Below, piece after piece: positions 39,519 through 48,114 of a DNA stretch of 64,000 bases. Source of the stretch: Formosimonas limnophila. Lineage in GTDB: Bacteria > Pseudomonadota > Gammaproteobacteria > Burkholderiales > Burkholderiaceae. The notes under the pieces were generated by a model. The model saw nothing but the letters and a program-made list of their open reading frames with translations. It was not told where the DNA came from and made no database searches. The stretch's first letter is position 1, and each line of letters opens with the position of its first letter. The stretch lies in contig NZ_BMZG01000006.1 in assembly GCF_014652675.1 (NCBI RefSeq), positions 21,305-85,304 of the forward strand. Reading direction: 5' to 3'. The position numbers and the translations under genes are program-made.

Positions 39519-40403
39519 ATGGATTTCACTCGAGAGTTTGCGATTGAGTCTTGGTATAACCAAGATTCGGACCACGATGTCGAAAATGCTGTTTTTGAGT
39601 TGGAGCAAGGTAATGTGCTTGTTCTACCTCATTTGAGTTTTGAGTTGAGTGAGAGAGAAAAGAGATTTTTGTCGCCCTCTTGGTCTGATGGTAAAGCAAA
39701 AAATATATCTTTACAGCCAAAACCTCAGGGGCTATTGCTTAAAGGTGCGCAAGGCACCACTTCAGATTTGGAGCAGTTGAAAAATTTACTGCAACGTTAT
39801 TCCGACAGTGCTCAGTCTTTGGTTCTGAAGTTGTTTCCTGCTTATCAAAATTATCTGAAAGTCGCCAATACGAGTTTCAGGCCGTTCCTAGTAGAAACAC
39901 GATCAAGTTCATATCGCAAAGATGACTCGCGACTACATGTGGATTCGTTTCCATCCAATCCAACCATGGGTACTCGTTTGTTGCGCGTGTTTACCAATGT
40001 TAACCCAGTTGGTGTTCCGAGGGTTTGGCGAGTGGGTGAGCCATTTCCTGATATGGCGGCAAGATTTTTGCAAAATACCAAAGCTATGTGGCCTTTACAA
40101 AGTAGATTGATGCATGCACTTAAAATCACCAAGCGCCCACGAACAGAATATGATCATCGCATGTTGCAATTACACGACTTGGCTAAAGAGGATGTGAGTT
40201 ATCAAAAGAACTCATTGCAGCAGGAGGTTCTGTTCTCACCTGGTACAACTTGGGTGGTTTATTCTGATCAGGTGATGCACGCAGCCATGAGTGGTCAGTA
40301 CATGTTTGAGCAGACATTTCATGTTCCTTCTGAGGCTTTGGTTTATCCTGAGCTATCGCCTCTGGCTGTTTTACAAAAGAGCTTGGGAAAGCGTTTGATT
40401 TGA
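39519..40403 (+). CDS. kdoO: Kdo 3-hydroxylase, Fe(II)/2-oxoglutarate dioxygenase
   Basis: 294 residues with an excellent ribosome site (AAGGAG). The metal site H140-x-D142 in R-L-H-V-D-S-F and the distal His254 in V-M-H-A-A-M-S-G are visible; V-F-T-N-V-N-P-x-G-x-P-R-V-W-R-V-G-E is characteristic of KdoO. It hydroxylates a Kdo residue of the LPS inner core to Ko. A hydroxylated inner core is known in Burkholderia and Yersinia. The neighbouring glycosyltransferase and O-antigen ligase genes support this. Confidence 0.88.
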   Translation: MDFTREFAIESWYNQDSDHDVENAVFELEQGNVLVLPHLSFELSEREKRFLSPSWSDGKAKNISLQPKPQGLLLKGAQGTTSDLEQLKNLLQRYSDSAQSLVLKLFPAYQNYLKVANTSFRPFLVETRSSSYRKDDSRLHVDSFPSNPTMGTRLLRVFTNVNPVGVPRVWRVGEPFPDMAARFLQNTKAMWPLQSRLMHALKITKRPRTEYDHRMLQLHDLAKEDVSYQKNSLQQEVLFSPGTTWVVYSDQVMHAAMSGQYMFEQTFHVPSEALVYPELSPLAVLQKSLGKRLI

Positions 40404-40479
40404 ACTTGCATCTATAAGAAGTTTTTTAATCTGGATGGCTGTTGGGTAACTTTTAACAATTGGTTTGATAGAAAAGATT

Positions 40480-40504
40480 CAACCCCTCATCGGGGTTGTT
40501 TTTT
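40480..40504 (+). terminator. Terminator after kdoO
   Basis: CAACCCC pairs with GGGGTTG around TCATC and is followed by TTTTTT. It lies between the convergent kdoO and O-antigen ligase genes and probably serves both. Confidence 0.85.
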
Positions 40505-40520
40505 GGTTAAATCACAGTTT

Positions 40521-41768
40521 TTAATTATTTGTTCTGCTGGTGGCCCAAAGCAGGGCTGAAAACACCACAAAAGTTGCCACAGGCTGATTATAAATGAGGG
40601 AGGCGCTGACTGTGCCTGCCATCATGAAGCAAGCCACTAGCGCGAAAGACAGCATAGAAATTAAATTTTCATTTGCATGTTTTTCAATCACCATCTTCTT
40701 GATGAAATAGGCAATTGCTGTGGCAAAAATCACTGCCCAAATCACCCCTCCTTCAACTAGTGCCTGCAGATACTCGGAATGAAAATGTCGGTGATGAAAA
40801 AGTACACCGCCTAAACCCCCGCCGCCGTATTCAGGCAATAAATACGGCCGTGCACCAGCACCGATGCCTAAAATTGGGTTGTCTAGGAAAGCGGAAATGC
40901 CCAAGCGATACATTTCAAGTCGAGCGCCAACGGATGTCGCCATGCTTTGATTGAAGACTTCTTTGTTTGGTTGCTGCAAATAGCTTATTGCTTCTTGATA
41001 TGCCAGCAAAAATCGCTCTTGTCTAAGATAGAAAAAAGTAACAAGCATACAAACCCCTGCGCCAAAAAGGATGAGGGTACGTGTTGGTGTCAGGTGTCGT
41101 CTGAGGCGCCAAAGTATGATAACGAGGGCTACTATAAAAAATGCAATCCACTCGGTGCGTCGCCCTGTGGTGTAGAGCGTAAACCACGCACATCCTGAAG
41201 AAATGGCGAACAACCATTTTTCATGTTGTCTTAGCCCCTCGCTTTTGTCGGTTGCTGCAACAAGAAGCCATGTCCCTGAAACAAGCAGCAACTCTGCTAA
41301 AATCCCAGCGTTTAAATCAAAGCCTGGGCGTAGATGATAAAACGGCAATTGAAACAAAATTGCCACTACGTTCCAAATAGTGATGATAATCATGCCATAA
41401 GATAATGCTTTCAAAACTTTAATTAGGTTTGGTTTGGCGTAACATATAGCCAAAAAAACTAAGGGCCATGTGATTAAGTAAATATGCCAGATTGCATTTT
41501 TCAAAGCCAATTCAGGATTGTTTGACCATAACATAGACAGTAGTTTAAAAACAAATACGCTGGCAATTGACAGAGAGAGCCATGTGTCTTGTTTTGACCA
41601 ACCGCCAATTTTTATCAACACTTGATGTCGAACTCCAGTCTGCAGTGAGATGAACATACCGAGTAAGGCTAATAAAATACAACCTAAGTCAGGTACGCCC
41701 CTAAAGAGTAAGAATGCAAAAAAATAAGCATAAATTAAATGGCTGATGTGAACTGAGTGCTTGGGCAT
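40521..41768 (-). CDS. O-antigen ligase family membrane protein (WaaL-like)
   Basis: 415 residues with about 11-12 hydrophobic helices and one large periplasmic loop (about residues 265-330). In that region G-I-G-A-G-A-R and H-F-H-S-E-Y-L-Q-A-L-V-E-G-G fit the Wzy/WaaL ligase motif. It would transfer undecaprenyl-linked glycan to lipid A-core. It lies 20 bp downstream of the phosphoethanolamine transferase gene on the same strand. A Wzy polymerase is an alternative, less likely without other O-antigen genes nearby. Confidence 0.85.
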   Translation of the reverse strand: MPKHSVHISHLIYAYFFAFLLFRGVPDLGCILLALLGMFISLQTGVRHQVLIKIGGWSKQDTWLSLSIASVFVFKLLSMLWSNNPELALKNAIWHIYLITWPLVFLAICYAKPNLIKVLKALSYGMIIITIWNVVAILFQLPFYHLRPGFDLNAGILAELLLVSGTWLLVAATDKSEGLRQHEKWLFAISSGCAWFTLYTTGRRTEWIAFFIVALVIILWRLRRHLTPTRTLILFGAGVCMLVTFFYLRQERFLLAYQEAISYLQQPNKEVFNQSMATSVGARLEMYRLGISAFLDNPILGIGAGARPYLLPEYGGGGLGGVLFHHRHFHSEYLQALVEGGVIWAVIFATAIAYFIKKMVIEKHANENLISMLSFALVACFMMAGTVSASLIYNQPVATFVVFSALLWATSRTNN

Positions 41769-41788
41769 ATTCGTAACCTATTGCAATA

Positions 41789-43390
41789 CTATTTGAGGTA
41801 AATAACGGATTTTTGTGTGTTGAGATTGGACTTATAAAATGAACTGTTGATATTTAATACGTCGTGCATCAGATAGTCCAAGTCGTCTAAAGAAAAAGGT
41901 TCCTGATGAAAAATATTCTTTTCTGTAACCACTGTGTTTTTCCAGATAAACAAAGGGATGTCGTAACCGTTGCTTGTGGCCTCACTATGACCTGCAAAAT
42001 TCTGTGAGTGACCAACTTCTTGGCCGTGATCTGAGAAGTATACGACGCTCAGATCCCTGTTTTCACGTTTTTTGACCAGATCTTTGAGTACATCTGAAAG
42101 TAAAATCGACCCGCAATAAACTGCATTGTCGTAATCATTTCTGGTTTTTCTAATGGCACTTGACCTGCCTTGAGATTTCATGAGTTGCATGACTTGATCA
42201 TCATCGATGCCTTCGTAAGGTTTGATGTTGTCTGGGCAGCGGAGCTGGTAGTGGAAGTGTTGTCCAAGTAAATGCAAAACAATCAATTCTTTTTTCGCCG
42301 CAGGCAATGACAAATGCTTATCGAGTTCAGGCAATAAATCAAGGTCTGTGGTTGAGCTATCTCGCCAGTTGCCACTATTGATAAAAACAGATTTATCGGC
42401 ACTTTTCCCCAGTGTGGCAATCCAGCCATCATTGCTTGGTTGATTGGATAACCACGTGATCTGATATCCCGCCGCATTGGCAAGCATGAATATATCGGGC
42501 GTGTTTTTCCATTTGTCGGGGGTTTCTTTGCTCGCTGGCGTGAGTGCGCGTTGTAGCGATGGCAAGGTAAAAGCGGCAGTAGAAGCTGCATTTCTAAACC
42601 AAACAGTGTGGCCTGATAATTCACTCAGTGTGTTTTCTAAAGGTAGCGTGGTTGGTCGAGGGTAGCCATAGTTACCCCAGTTGTGCTTGTTTGCGCTTTC
42701 ACCAATGATTAGAACAACGGTTTTTTCTTTGTCATCGTTAAGGCGGACATGCCAGTCCTTTTGAGAAGCCTTGATCTGTTGGCGCATGGTTTGGAGTTGT
42801 TTAATTTCTGCCTGCGCTTCTTGGTGGCGGGCGATCACCACAATCCATCTTAAGAAAGGCTCTTGTCGAAGCATGGTTTGATTAAAATGAAGCAGTCCAA
42901 TGGTGAGCCAACAAAAAATCAAAAAAGCTGGTTTGGCAAATGAGATGCTGCTTTGCAATGTGGGTAAAACGCGCTTATTAAACAAAAATAGAACAACAAA
43001 GCTCAAGATTGCAAAGAAAGCCGATATTCCAATCAGGCTCGCTTGTTCGGCCATGAATCCCAGTGACTCACTGGCGTTTGTGTTAGCCAAAGCTTCTGCT
43101 ATCACTGAGGGTGAAGGTGTAGCGCCGAAAAACTGCCGAACCACTCCCTGAACCGCCAAATCTAAAACAAATATCGTAGTGAAAAAACTCCATGCGCGGT
43201 TTTTCCCATGCCAAAGCCTGCTGTCTAACCAAATCATGGCTGTGCCGATGAACCAAAACCAAACCAGTGACTTAAGGCCGTCAGTTGATCTATTAAGCCC
43301 CAAAAATGTTGAGCATGTAATGAGTAAAACACCCAAAGATATTAAATATAACCAACTATTCTTTATTAGAGGTTTTTTGAGTAAGCGCAT
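41789..43390 (-). CDS. Phosphoethanolamine transferase, EptC/CptA-like
   Basis: 533 residues from the ATG at 43390; an earlier start exists only as TTG inside dnaE. About five N-terminal membrane helices are followed by a periplasmic sulfatase-fold domain. Metal-site motifs are visible: I-I-G-E-S-A-N-K, a Thr-containing S-T-A-A-F-T-L-P region for the nucleophile, Y-F-S-D-H-G-Q-E and G-H-S-E. It moves phosphoethanolamine from PE onto LPS, which often lowers polymyxin binding. Here it sits between dnaE and the O-antigen ligase. Confidence 0.88.
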   Translation of the reverse strand: MRLLKKPLIKNSWLYLISLGVLLITCSTFLGLNRSTDGLKSLVWFWFIGTAMIWLDSRLWHGKNRAWSFFTTIFVLDLAVQGVVRQFFGATPSPSVIAEALANTNASESLGFMAEQASLIGISAFFAILSFVVLFLFNKRVLPTLQSSISFAKPAFLIFCWLTIGLLHFNQTMLRQEPFLRWIVVIARHQEAQAEIKQLQTMRQQIKASQKDWHVRLNDDKEKTVVLIIGESANKHNWGNYGYPRPTTLPLENTLSELSGHTVWFRNAASTAAFTLPSLQRALTPASKETPDKWKNTPDIFMLANAAGYQITWLSNQPSNDGWIATLGKSADKSVFINSGNWRDSSTTDLDLLPELDKHLSLPAAKKELIVLHLLGQHFHYQLRCPDNIKPYEGIDDDQVMQLMKSQGRSSAIRKTRNDYDNAVYCGSILLSDVLKDLVKKRENRDLSVVYFSDHGQEVGHSQNFAGHSEATSNGYDIPLFIWKNTVVTEKNIFHQEPFSLDDLDYLMHDVLNINSSFYKSNLNTQKSVIYLK

Positions 43391-43430
43391 GATGTCAAAG
43401 AATAAAGTTATGTGAAGGGAGGGCCATTTT

Positions 43431-46400
43431 TTATATAACCTCGACTGATTCAACGTATGGCAGGTTTTCTAAACTGCTTAAAAGTGTGTCTTTGGGTATC
43501 ACCCGCCAATCTAAACCTAACCGGATGTCTGCAGAGGCGCCCGCTGTATAAACATGGACTAAAATGGGTAGCCCATCCTCATCATAACCACTGGTTAAAA
43601 TTGTTTTAAGAATGCTAACATCAAAGGTGCTTTGCTGAGTGTTTACGTGAATGATCAAGTTATTGGCCTGTGCTGATTTCGCAAGCGCCATATCCATGAC
43701 TTTGTCCGCGACGACGCGCACACCACCTGTGTAATCGTCTTTCTTCGCCGTGCCTGAGATGATGACGAGGTGCTCTTCTTTGAGTAGGCTTGAGTATCGC
43801 TCGAAGGTTTCGTTGAATACTGAGACTTCAACACGGGCGGTTTTGTCATCGAGTGTGACAAACATCATTTTACCGCGCTTGGTGAACATGGTGCGCACCG
43901 CGGTGATAATGCCAGCGAAGAGGACAGGCTCACGCTGTGGCGTGATTTTATTTAATCGGGTTTTGACGATGGTGTTGACTTCGGCTTCATGCTCGTCGTA
44001 TAGGTGACCCGACAAGTAAAAACCGATGGCGGATTTTTCGTTCGCCAGCTTTTCGCGCAGTGTCCATGGAGCGGTTTGTGCGAGCTGGTTTTGCCACTCG
44101 GCATTGAGGGTCTGTGCGTCGTCAAATAAACTGTTTTGATGTTTGTTTTGTTCGGCGTGTAGTGCTGCTTCTAGGGCGTGCTCTACCGAGTCAAGCACGC
44201 TGGCACGATTTTCGTGCAGTGTGTCAAATGCACCTGCTTTGATGAGTGCTTCGAGGGTGCGGCGGTTGACCAGTTGCTTATCCACGCGCATACAAAAATC
44301 AAAAAAACTGGTGAATGCGCCGTTGGCTTCGCGTTCGCGCACGATGGCTTCAATCGCCGCTTGACCTGAGCCTTTGATGGCACCTAGGCCATAGCGTATG
44401 GTCTTTGCATTCGTTGGCACGAAGTTATAGTGTGACTCGTTGATGTTCGGTGGCAGGATGGTTAAGCCGTTGTCTTCGACGGAGTCTTGATAAAAAATCT
44501 GTACTTTGTCTGTGTCGTCCATGTCCGATGACATAGTGGCCGCCATGAATTCGGCGGGGTGGTAAGCTTTGAACCACGCAGTTTGATATGCAATCAGTGC
44601 ATAAGCTGCCGAGTGCGACTTGTTAAACCCGTAATCGGCAAATTTTTCCATCAGGTTAAACAACTCTGTCGCCAGACCTACCGACACGCCACGCTCTGAA
44701 GCTCCCTTCGCAAAAACGTCTCGCTGCCGTGCCATCTCTGCCGCGTCTTTTTTACCCATCGCGCGACGGAGCAAGTCAGCACCGCCCAGCGAATATCCGC
44801 CGAGAATCTGCGCGACCAGCATCACCTGCTCTTGATAGACCATCACGCCGTAGGTGGATTCGAGTACGGGTTTGAGGCGGTTGTCAAAATACCATGCGTC
44901 GTTGCCCCGCCCTGTTTTGACCTGCTCTTTTTTACGGGCAATGAAGTCGTCCACCATGCCTGAACCGAGCGGCCCTGGGCGATTCAAAGCCATGAGTGCG
45001 ATGATGTCTTCAAAACTGTCGGGTTTGAGTTTTTTCTCAAGGTCCTTCGCTGAGCGTGACTCAGATTGGAATACGGCAGTGGTGTTACCTTTGGTGAAAA
45101 TGTCGAATACTTTAGGGTCATTCAGCGGCAAGTCTTCTAAGACAAAATCCACCATATCAGGATTCAAATCCTTGAGGTACTTGACCGCCAGTTTGAGAAT
45201 CGTTAAGTTGCGCAAACCCAAAAAGTCGAACTTCACCAAGCCGATGGCTTCAACATCGTTTTTGTCATATTGGCTAACCACTGAATTCGTGCCCATCGCG
45301 CAATACACGGGGCAAAAATCCGTGAGTTTGCCCGGTGCAATGAGGACGCCACCCGCATGCATACCGATGTTGCGCGTTAGACCCTCAAGGCGTTTGGCCA
45401 ATGCGACGATTTCTTGGGCTTCTTCTTCGTTTTCGACACGCTCTTTGAATGTAGGTTCTTCAGCGAGTGTTTTTTCCAGTGTCCACGGATTGGCTGGGTC
45501 GTGTGGGATGAGTTTGGATAAACTGTCGCAATAGTTATACGGCATGTCCAGCACGCGGCCGACGTCACGAATCACCGCCTTCGCGCCTAAAGTACCAAAC
45601 GTGGCAATTTGCGACACCGCATCATGGCCGTAATGATCTTTGACATACTGAATCACCGAGTCGCGACCGTCCTGACAAAAGTCAATGTCAAAGTCGGGCA
45701 TGGAGACCCGTTCAGGATTGAGGAATCGCTCAAACAGCAAATCATAAGCGAGTGGGTCAAGATCTGTAATCTTCAGCGCATACGCCACCAACGAGCCTGC
45801 ACCAGAACCACGGCCTGGACCGACAGGCACGTCGTTTTCTTTCGCCCAGTTGATGAAGTCTGCCACAATCAAAAAATAGCCCGGAAAGCCCATTTGGATG
45901 ATGGTGTCGAGCTCGATATTCAGTCGAGAGACATAGCGTTCGCGCTCTGCTTCGCGTTTGGCGGGATCGGAATAGAGTTTGACAAGCCGCTCCTCTAAGC
46001 CCTGGTGAGATAGAGTCCGAGTGTATTCCGCGATGGTTTCGCCATTGGGTGTCGGGAAGTCAGGTAGTTGAGGTTTGCCCAAATCCAGTGTGAGATTACA
46101 CATTTGTGCAATCGCGACTGAGTTGGTCAGCGCACTGGGCAAATCAGCAAAACGTTCTGTCATCTCCGCCTGTGTCATTAAATATTGACACGGACTAAAT
46201 GCGGCGACGCGTCTGGGATTCGATAAAATTTCGCCTTGCGAAATACACACCCGCGCCTCATGCGCCCTGTGCTCGTCAGGTGTGAGAAACTGGATAGCAT
46301 GGGTTGCCACCAGCGGTGTCTTGGTATCAAATGCCAGTTCGGCTGCCAGTAGTGTCTGCTGTGTTGACTCAGGTGTGTCGAGTCGCTGAACCTCTAAATA

Positions 46401-46907
46401 ATACTGGTCGTTAAATGCTCTGCGCCATTGGTGTACGCGTGCTTCGGCTTCGTCTGTCTTGCCCTTGAGCAACATTTGACCCACATCGCCCCAATGCGCA
46501 CCTGACAGAGCGATCAAACCGTGATTCGCGCCCGCTTCGTCGAATAACCATGACGGATGGAGCTGCGCATGGGTCGCTCGCTCCTCCTGCATGTATGCAC
46601 GACTGAGCAAATCGCACAGCCTCAAGTAACCAGCACGATTTTTAATGAGTAATAATAGTCGTGTCGGTTGCGCCAGATCATCAGGATTGGTCACCCACAC
46701 ATCTGCACCCATGATCGGCTTCACGCCAGCCTTTATTGACGTGTTATAAAACTTAATCAATCCAAACGTATTGCCCAAATCCGTCAAAGCCAACGCGCCT
46801 TGGCCATCGGACTTTGCCTTTGCCACAGCCTCATCGATACGCACAATGCCATCATTCACAGAAAACTCGGAGTGCATGCGTAGGTGAATGAACGTGGGAT
46901 TGGACAT
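43431..46907 (-). CDS. dnaE: DNA polymerase III alpha subunit
   Basis: 1158 residues, the normal DnaE1 length. The N-terminal PHP domain (H-L-R-M-H-S-E-F-S-V near residue 8) is followed by the C-family polymerase domain with P-D-F-D-I-D-F (about residues 403-409, catalytic Asps) and G-R-G-S-G-A-G-S, then the helix-hairpin-helix and OB regions. It is the replicative polymerase and is loaded on the DnaN clamp. It stands 40 bp upstream of the phosphoethanolamine transferase on the same strand. Confidence 0.98.
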   Translation of the reverse strand: MSNPTFIHLRMHSEFSVNDGIVRIDEAVAKAKSDGQGALALTDLGNTFGLIKFYNTSIKAGVKPIMGADVWVTNPDDLAQPTRLLLLIKNRAGYLRLCDLLSRAYMQEERATHAQLHPSWLFDEAGANHGLIALSGAHWGDVGQMLLKGKTDEAEARVHQWRRAFNDQYYLEVQRLDTPESTQQTLLAAELAFDTKTPLVATHAIQFLTPDEHRAHEARVCISQGEILSNPRRVAAFSPCQYLMTQAEMTERFADLPSALTNSVAIAQMCNLTLDLGKPQLPDFPTPNGETIAEYTRTLSHQGLEERLVKLYSDPAKREAERERYVSRLNIELDTIIQMGFPGYFLIVADFINWAKENDVPVGPGRGSGAGSLVAYALKITDLDPLAYDLLFERFLNPERVSMPDFDIDFCQDGRDSVIQYVKDHYGHDAVSQIATFGTLGAKAVIRDVGRVLDMPYNYCDSLSKLIPHDPANPWTLEKTLAEEPTFKERVENEEEAQEIVALAKRLEGLTRNIGMHAGGVLIAPGKLTDFCPVYCAMGTNSVVSQYDKNDVEAIGLVKFDFLGLRNLTILKLAVKYLKDLNPDMVDFVLEDLPLNDPKVFDIFTKGNTTAVFQSESRSAKDLEKKLKPDSFEDIIALMALNRPGPLGSGMVDDFIARKKEQVKTGRGNDAWYFDNRLKPVLESTYGVMVYQEQVMLVAQILGGYSLGGADLLRRAMGKKDAAEMARQRDVFAKGASERGVSVGLATELFNLMEKFADYGFNKSHSAAYALIAYQTAWFKAYHPAEFMAATMSSDMDDTDKVQIFYQDSVEDNGLTILPPNINESHYNFVPTNAKTIRYGLGAIKGSGQAAIEAIVREREANGAFTSFFDFCMRVDKQLVNRRTLEALIKAGAFDTLHENRASVLDSVEHALEAALHAEQNKHQNSLFDDAQTLNAEWQNQLAQTAPWTLREKLANEKSAIGFYLSGHLYDEHEAEVNTIVKTRLNKITPQREPVLFAGIITAVRTMFTKRGKMMFVTLDDKTARVEVSVFNETFERYSSLLKEEHLVIISGTAKKDDYTGGVRVVADKVMDMALAKSAQANNLIIHVNTQQSTFDVSILKTILTSGYDEDGLPILVHVYTAGASADIRLGLDWRVIPKDTLLSSLENLPYVESVEVI

Positions 46908-47100
46908 AAGATAAGTGTGAAAAGGGATAAAATACAGGTGAAGTTAAAAAATGGAGCAGTACCAATACTGGTCGTTTACCTCACCAAAAACCATGGATAA
47001 CGCCACCATTCCCGCAAGGGACAGGGGCTTCTGATTTTAGGTATCAATGAACCAAGAACCAAAAAAGCAATCGCCATTGTACTAAATCCCACCCGCCATC

Positions 47101-48042
47101 ATGACACAATCGCCGCTTTTAAAGCCCAATCTCATCGCAAGACTCCAACCTGACTCATGGTTAGCCAATGTCTGCCGATCTATTAAATGTGAGCGCACAC
47201 TCTTGCTGGGTGTTCCATATATTGGTCGATTCGCTCCGTCGCCCTCCGGCCAACTCCACCAAGGTTCGCTCATTGCAGCCCTCGCTTCTTACCTGCATGC
47301 TCGTTGGCACGGCGGCACATGGCTTGTTCGGATGGAAGATGTCGATACTACGCGTTGCAAACGAGAATACGGCGACCATCAAATTCAAACCCTGCGCCAA
47401 CTCGGATTCATCTTTGACGAACCTGTTTGGCAAAGCACTCGCGACGTCATCTATCAAGCTGAATTTGATCGACTAAAACGACTCGGTGCAATCTACCCCT
47501 GCACCTGTACTCGCCGCGATATCGGTGACGGCATTTATCAAGGCACTTGCCGAAATGGCCACGCAGTGAACAAACCGATTCGCTCGTGGCGCTTTCGTGT
47601 GGGTGATGATGTAATTAATTGGCAAGACGAAAATGGCACGCAGCGTCAGGAGCAACTGATGCAATCTGTTGGTGATTTCGTCGTCAAACGTGTGATTGAT
47701 GAGCAGCATCATGAATGGACTTATCAATTCGCTGTTGTCGTTGACGACGCTTTGCAGCAGATTAGCCACATCGTGCGTGGTGCTGACCTGATTGATTCCA
47801 CCGCCCGCCAAATCGCCCTCCAACGCGCATTAGGTTACCCCACTCTCGTCTACAGCCATTTCCCTCTACTGACCAACGAGCAAGGCGAGAAACTCAGCAA
47901 AAGTGGCCAAGCCCCCACACTTGACATGCTAAAAGGATTGGAGGCATTGCAACACGCGTGGGTGTTTTTGGGCGGGTTGCCCATTCAAGCCAATTACTTG
48001 GAGGCATTTTGGGCGGCTGTGGGTGTGAAGCAAAAAACGTAG
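47101..48042 (+). CDS. gluQ: Glutamyl-Q tRNA(Asp) synthetase
   Basis: 313 residues. The class I catalytic core lacks the anticodon domain: Y-I-G-R-F-A-P-S-P-S-G-Q-L-H-Q-G-S (HIGH region) near residue 40 and K-L-S-K-S (KMSKS) near residue 266. The zinc site C-T-C-T-R...C is present. It glutamylates the queuosine base of tRNA-Asp. The first 39 residues before the core have no family match and no ribosome site, so the true start may be later at a non-ATG codon. Convergent with metH. Confidence 0.92.
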   Translation: MTQSPLLKPNLIARLQPDSWLANVCRSIKCERTLLLGVPYIGRFAPSPSGQLHQGSLIAALASYLHARWHGGTWLVRMEDVDTTRCKREYGDHQIQTLRQLGFIFDEPVWQSTRDVIYQAEFDRLKRLGAIYPCTCTRRDIGDGIYQGTCRNGHAVNKPIRSWRFRVGDDVINWQDENGTQRQEQLMQSVGDFVVKRVIDEQHHEWTYQFAVVVDDALQQISHIVRGADLIDSTARQIALQRALGYPTLVYSHFPLLTNEQGEKLSKSGQAPTLDMLKGLEALQHAWVFLGGLPIQANYLEAFWAAVGVKQKT

Positions 48043-48114
48043 GGCTGACAAAACCCGCTAACAATTATGTTGTGTGATGAGATTTTAATCATTCATCGCC
48101 TGGCGTGCTCATGG

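Noticed and set aside
44854..45534. 226-codon open frame antisense to dnaE
   Set aside because: Fully inside the polymerase domain of dnaE and rich in Ser/Arg, as expected for a shadow frame.
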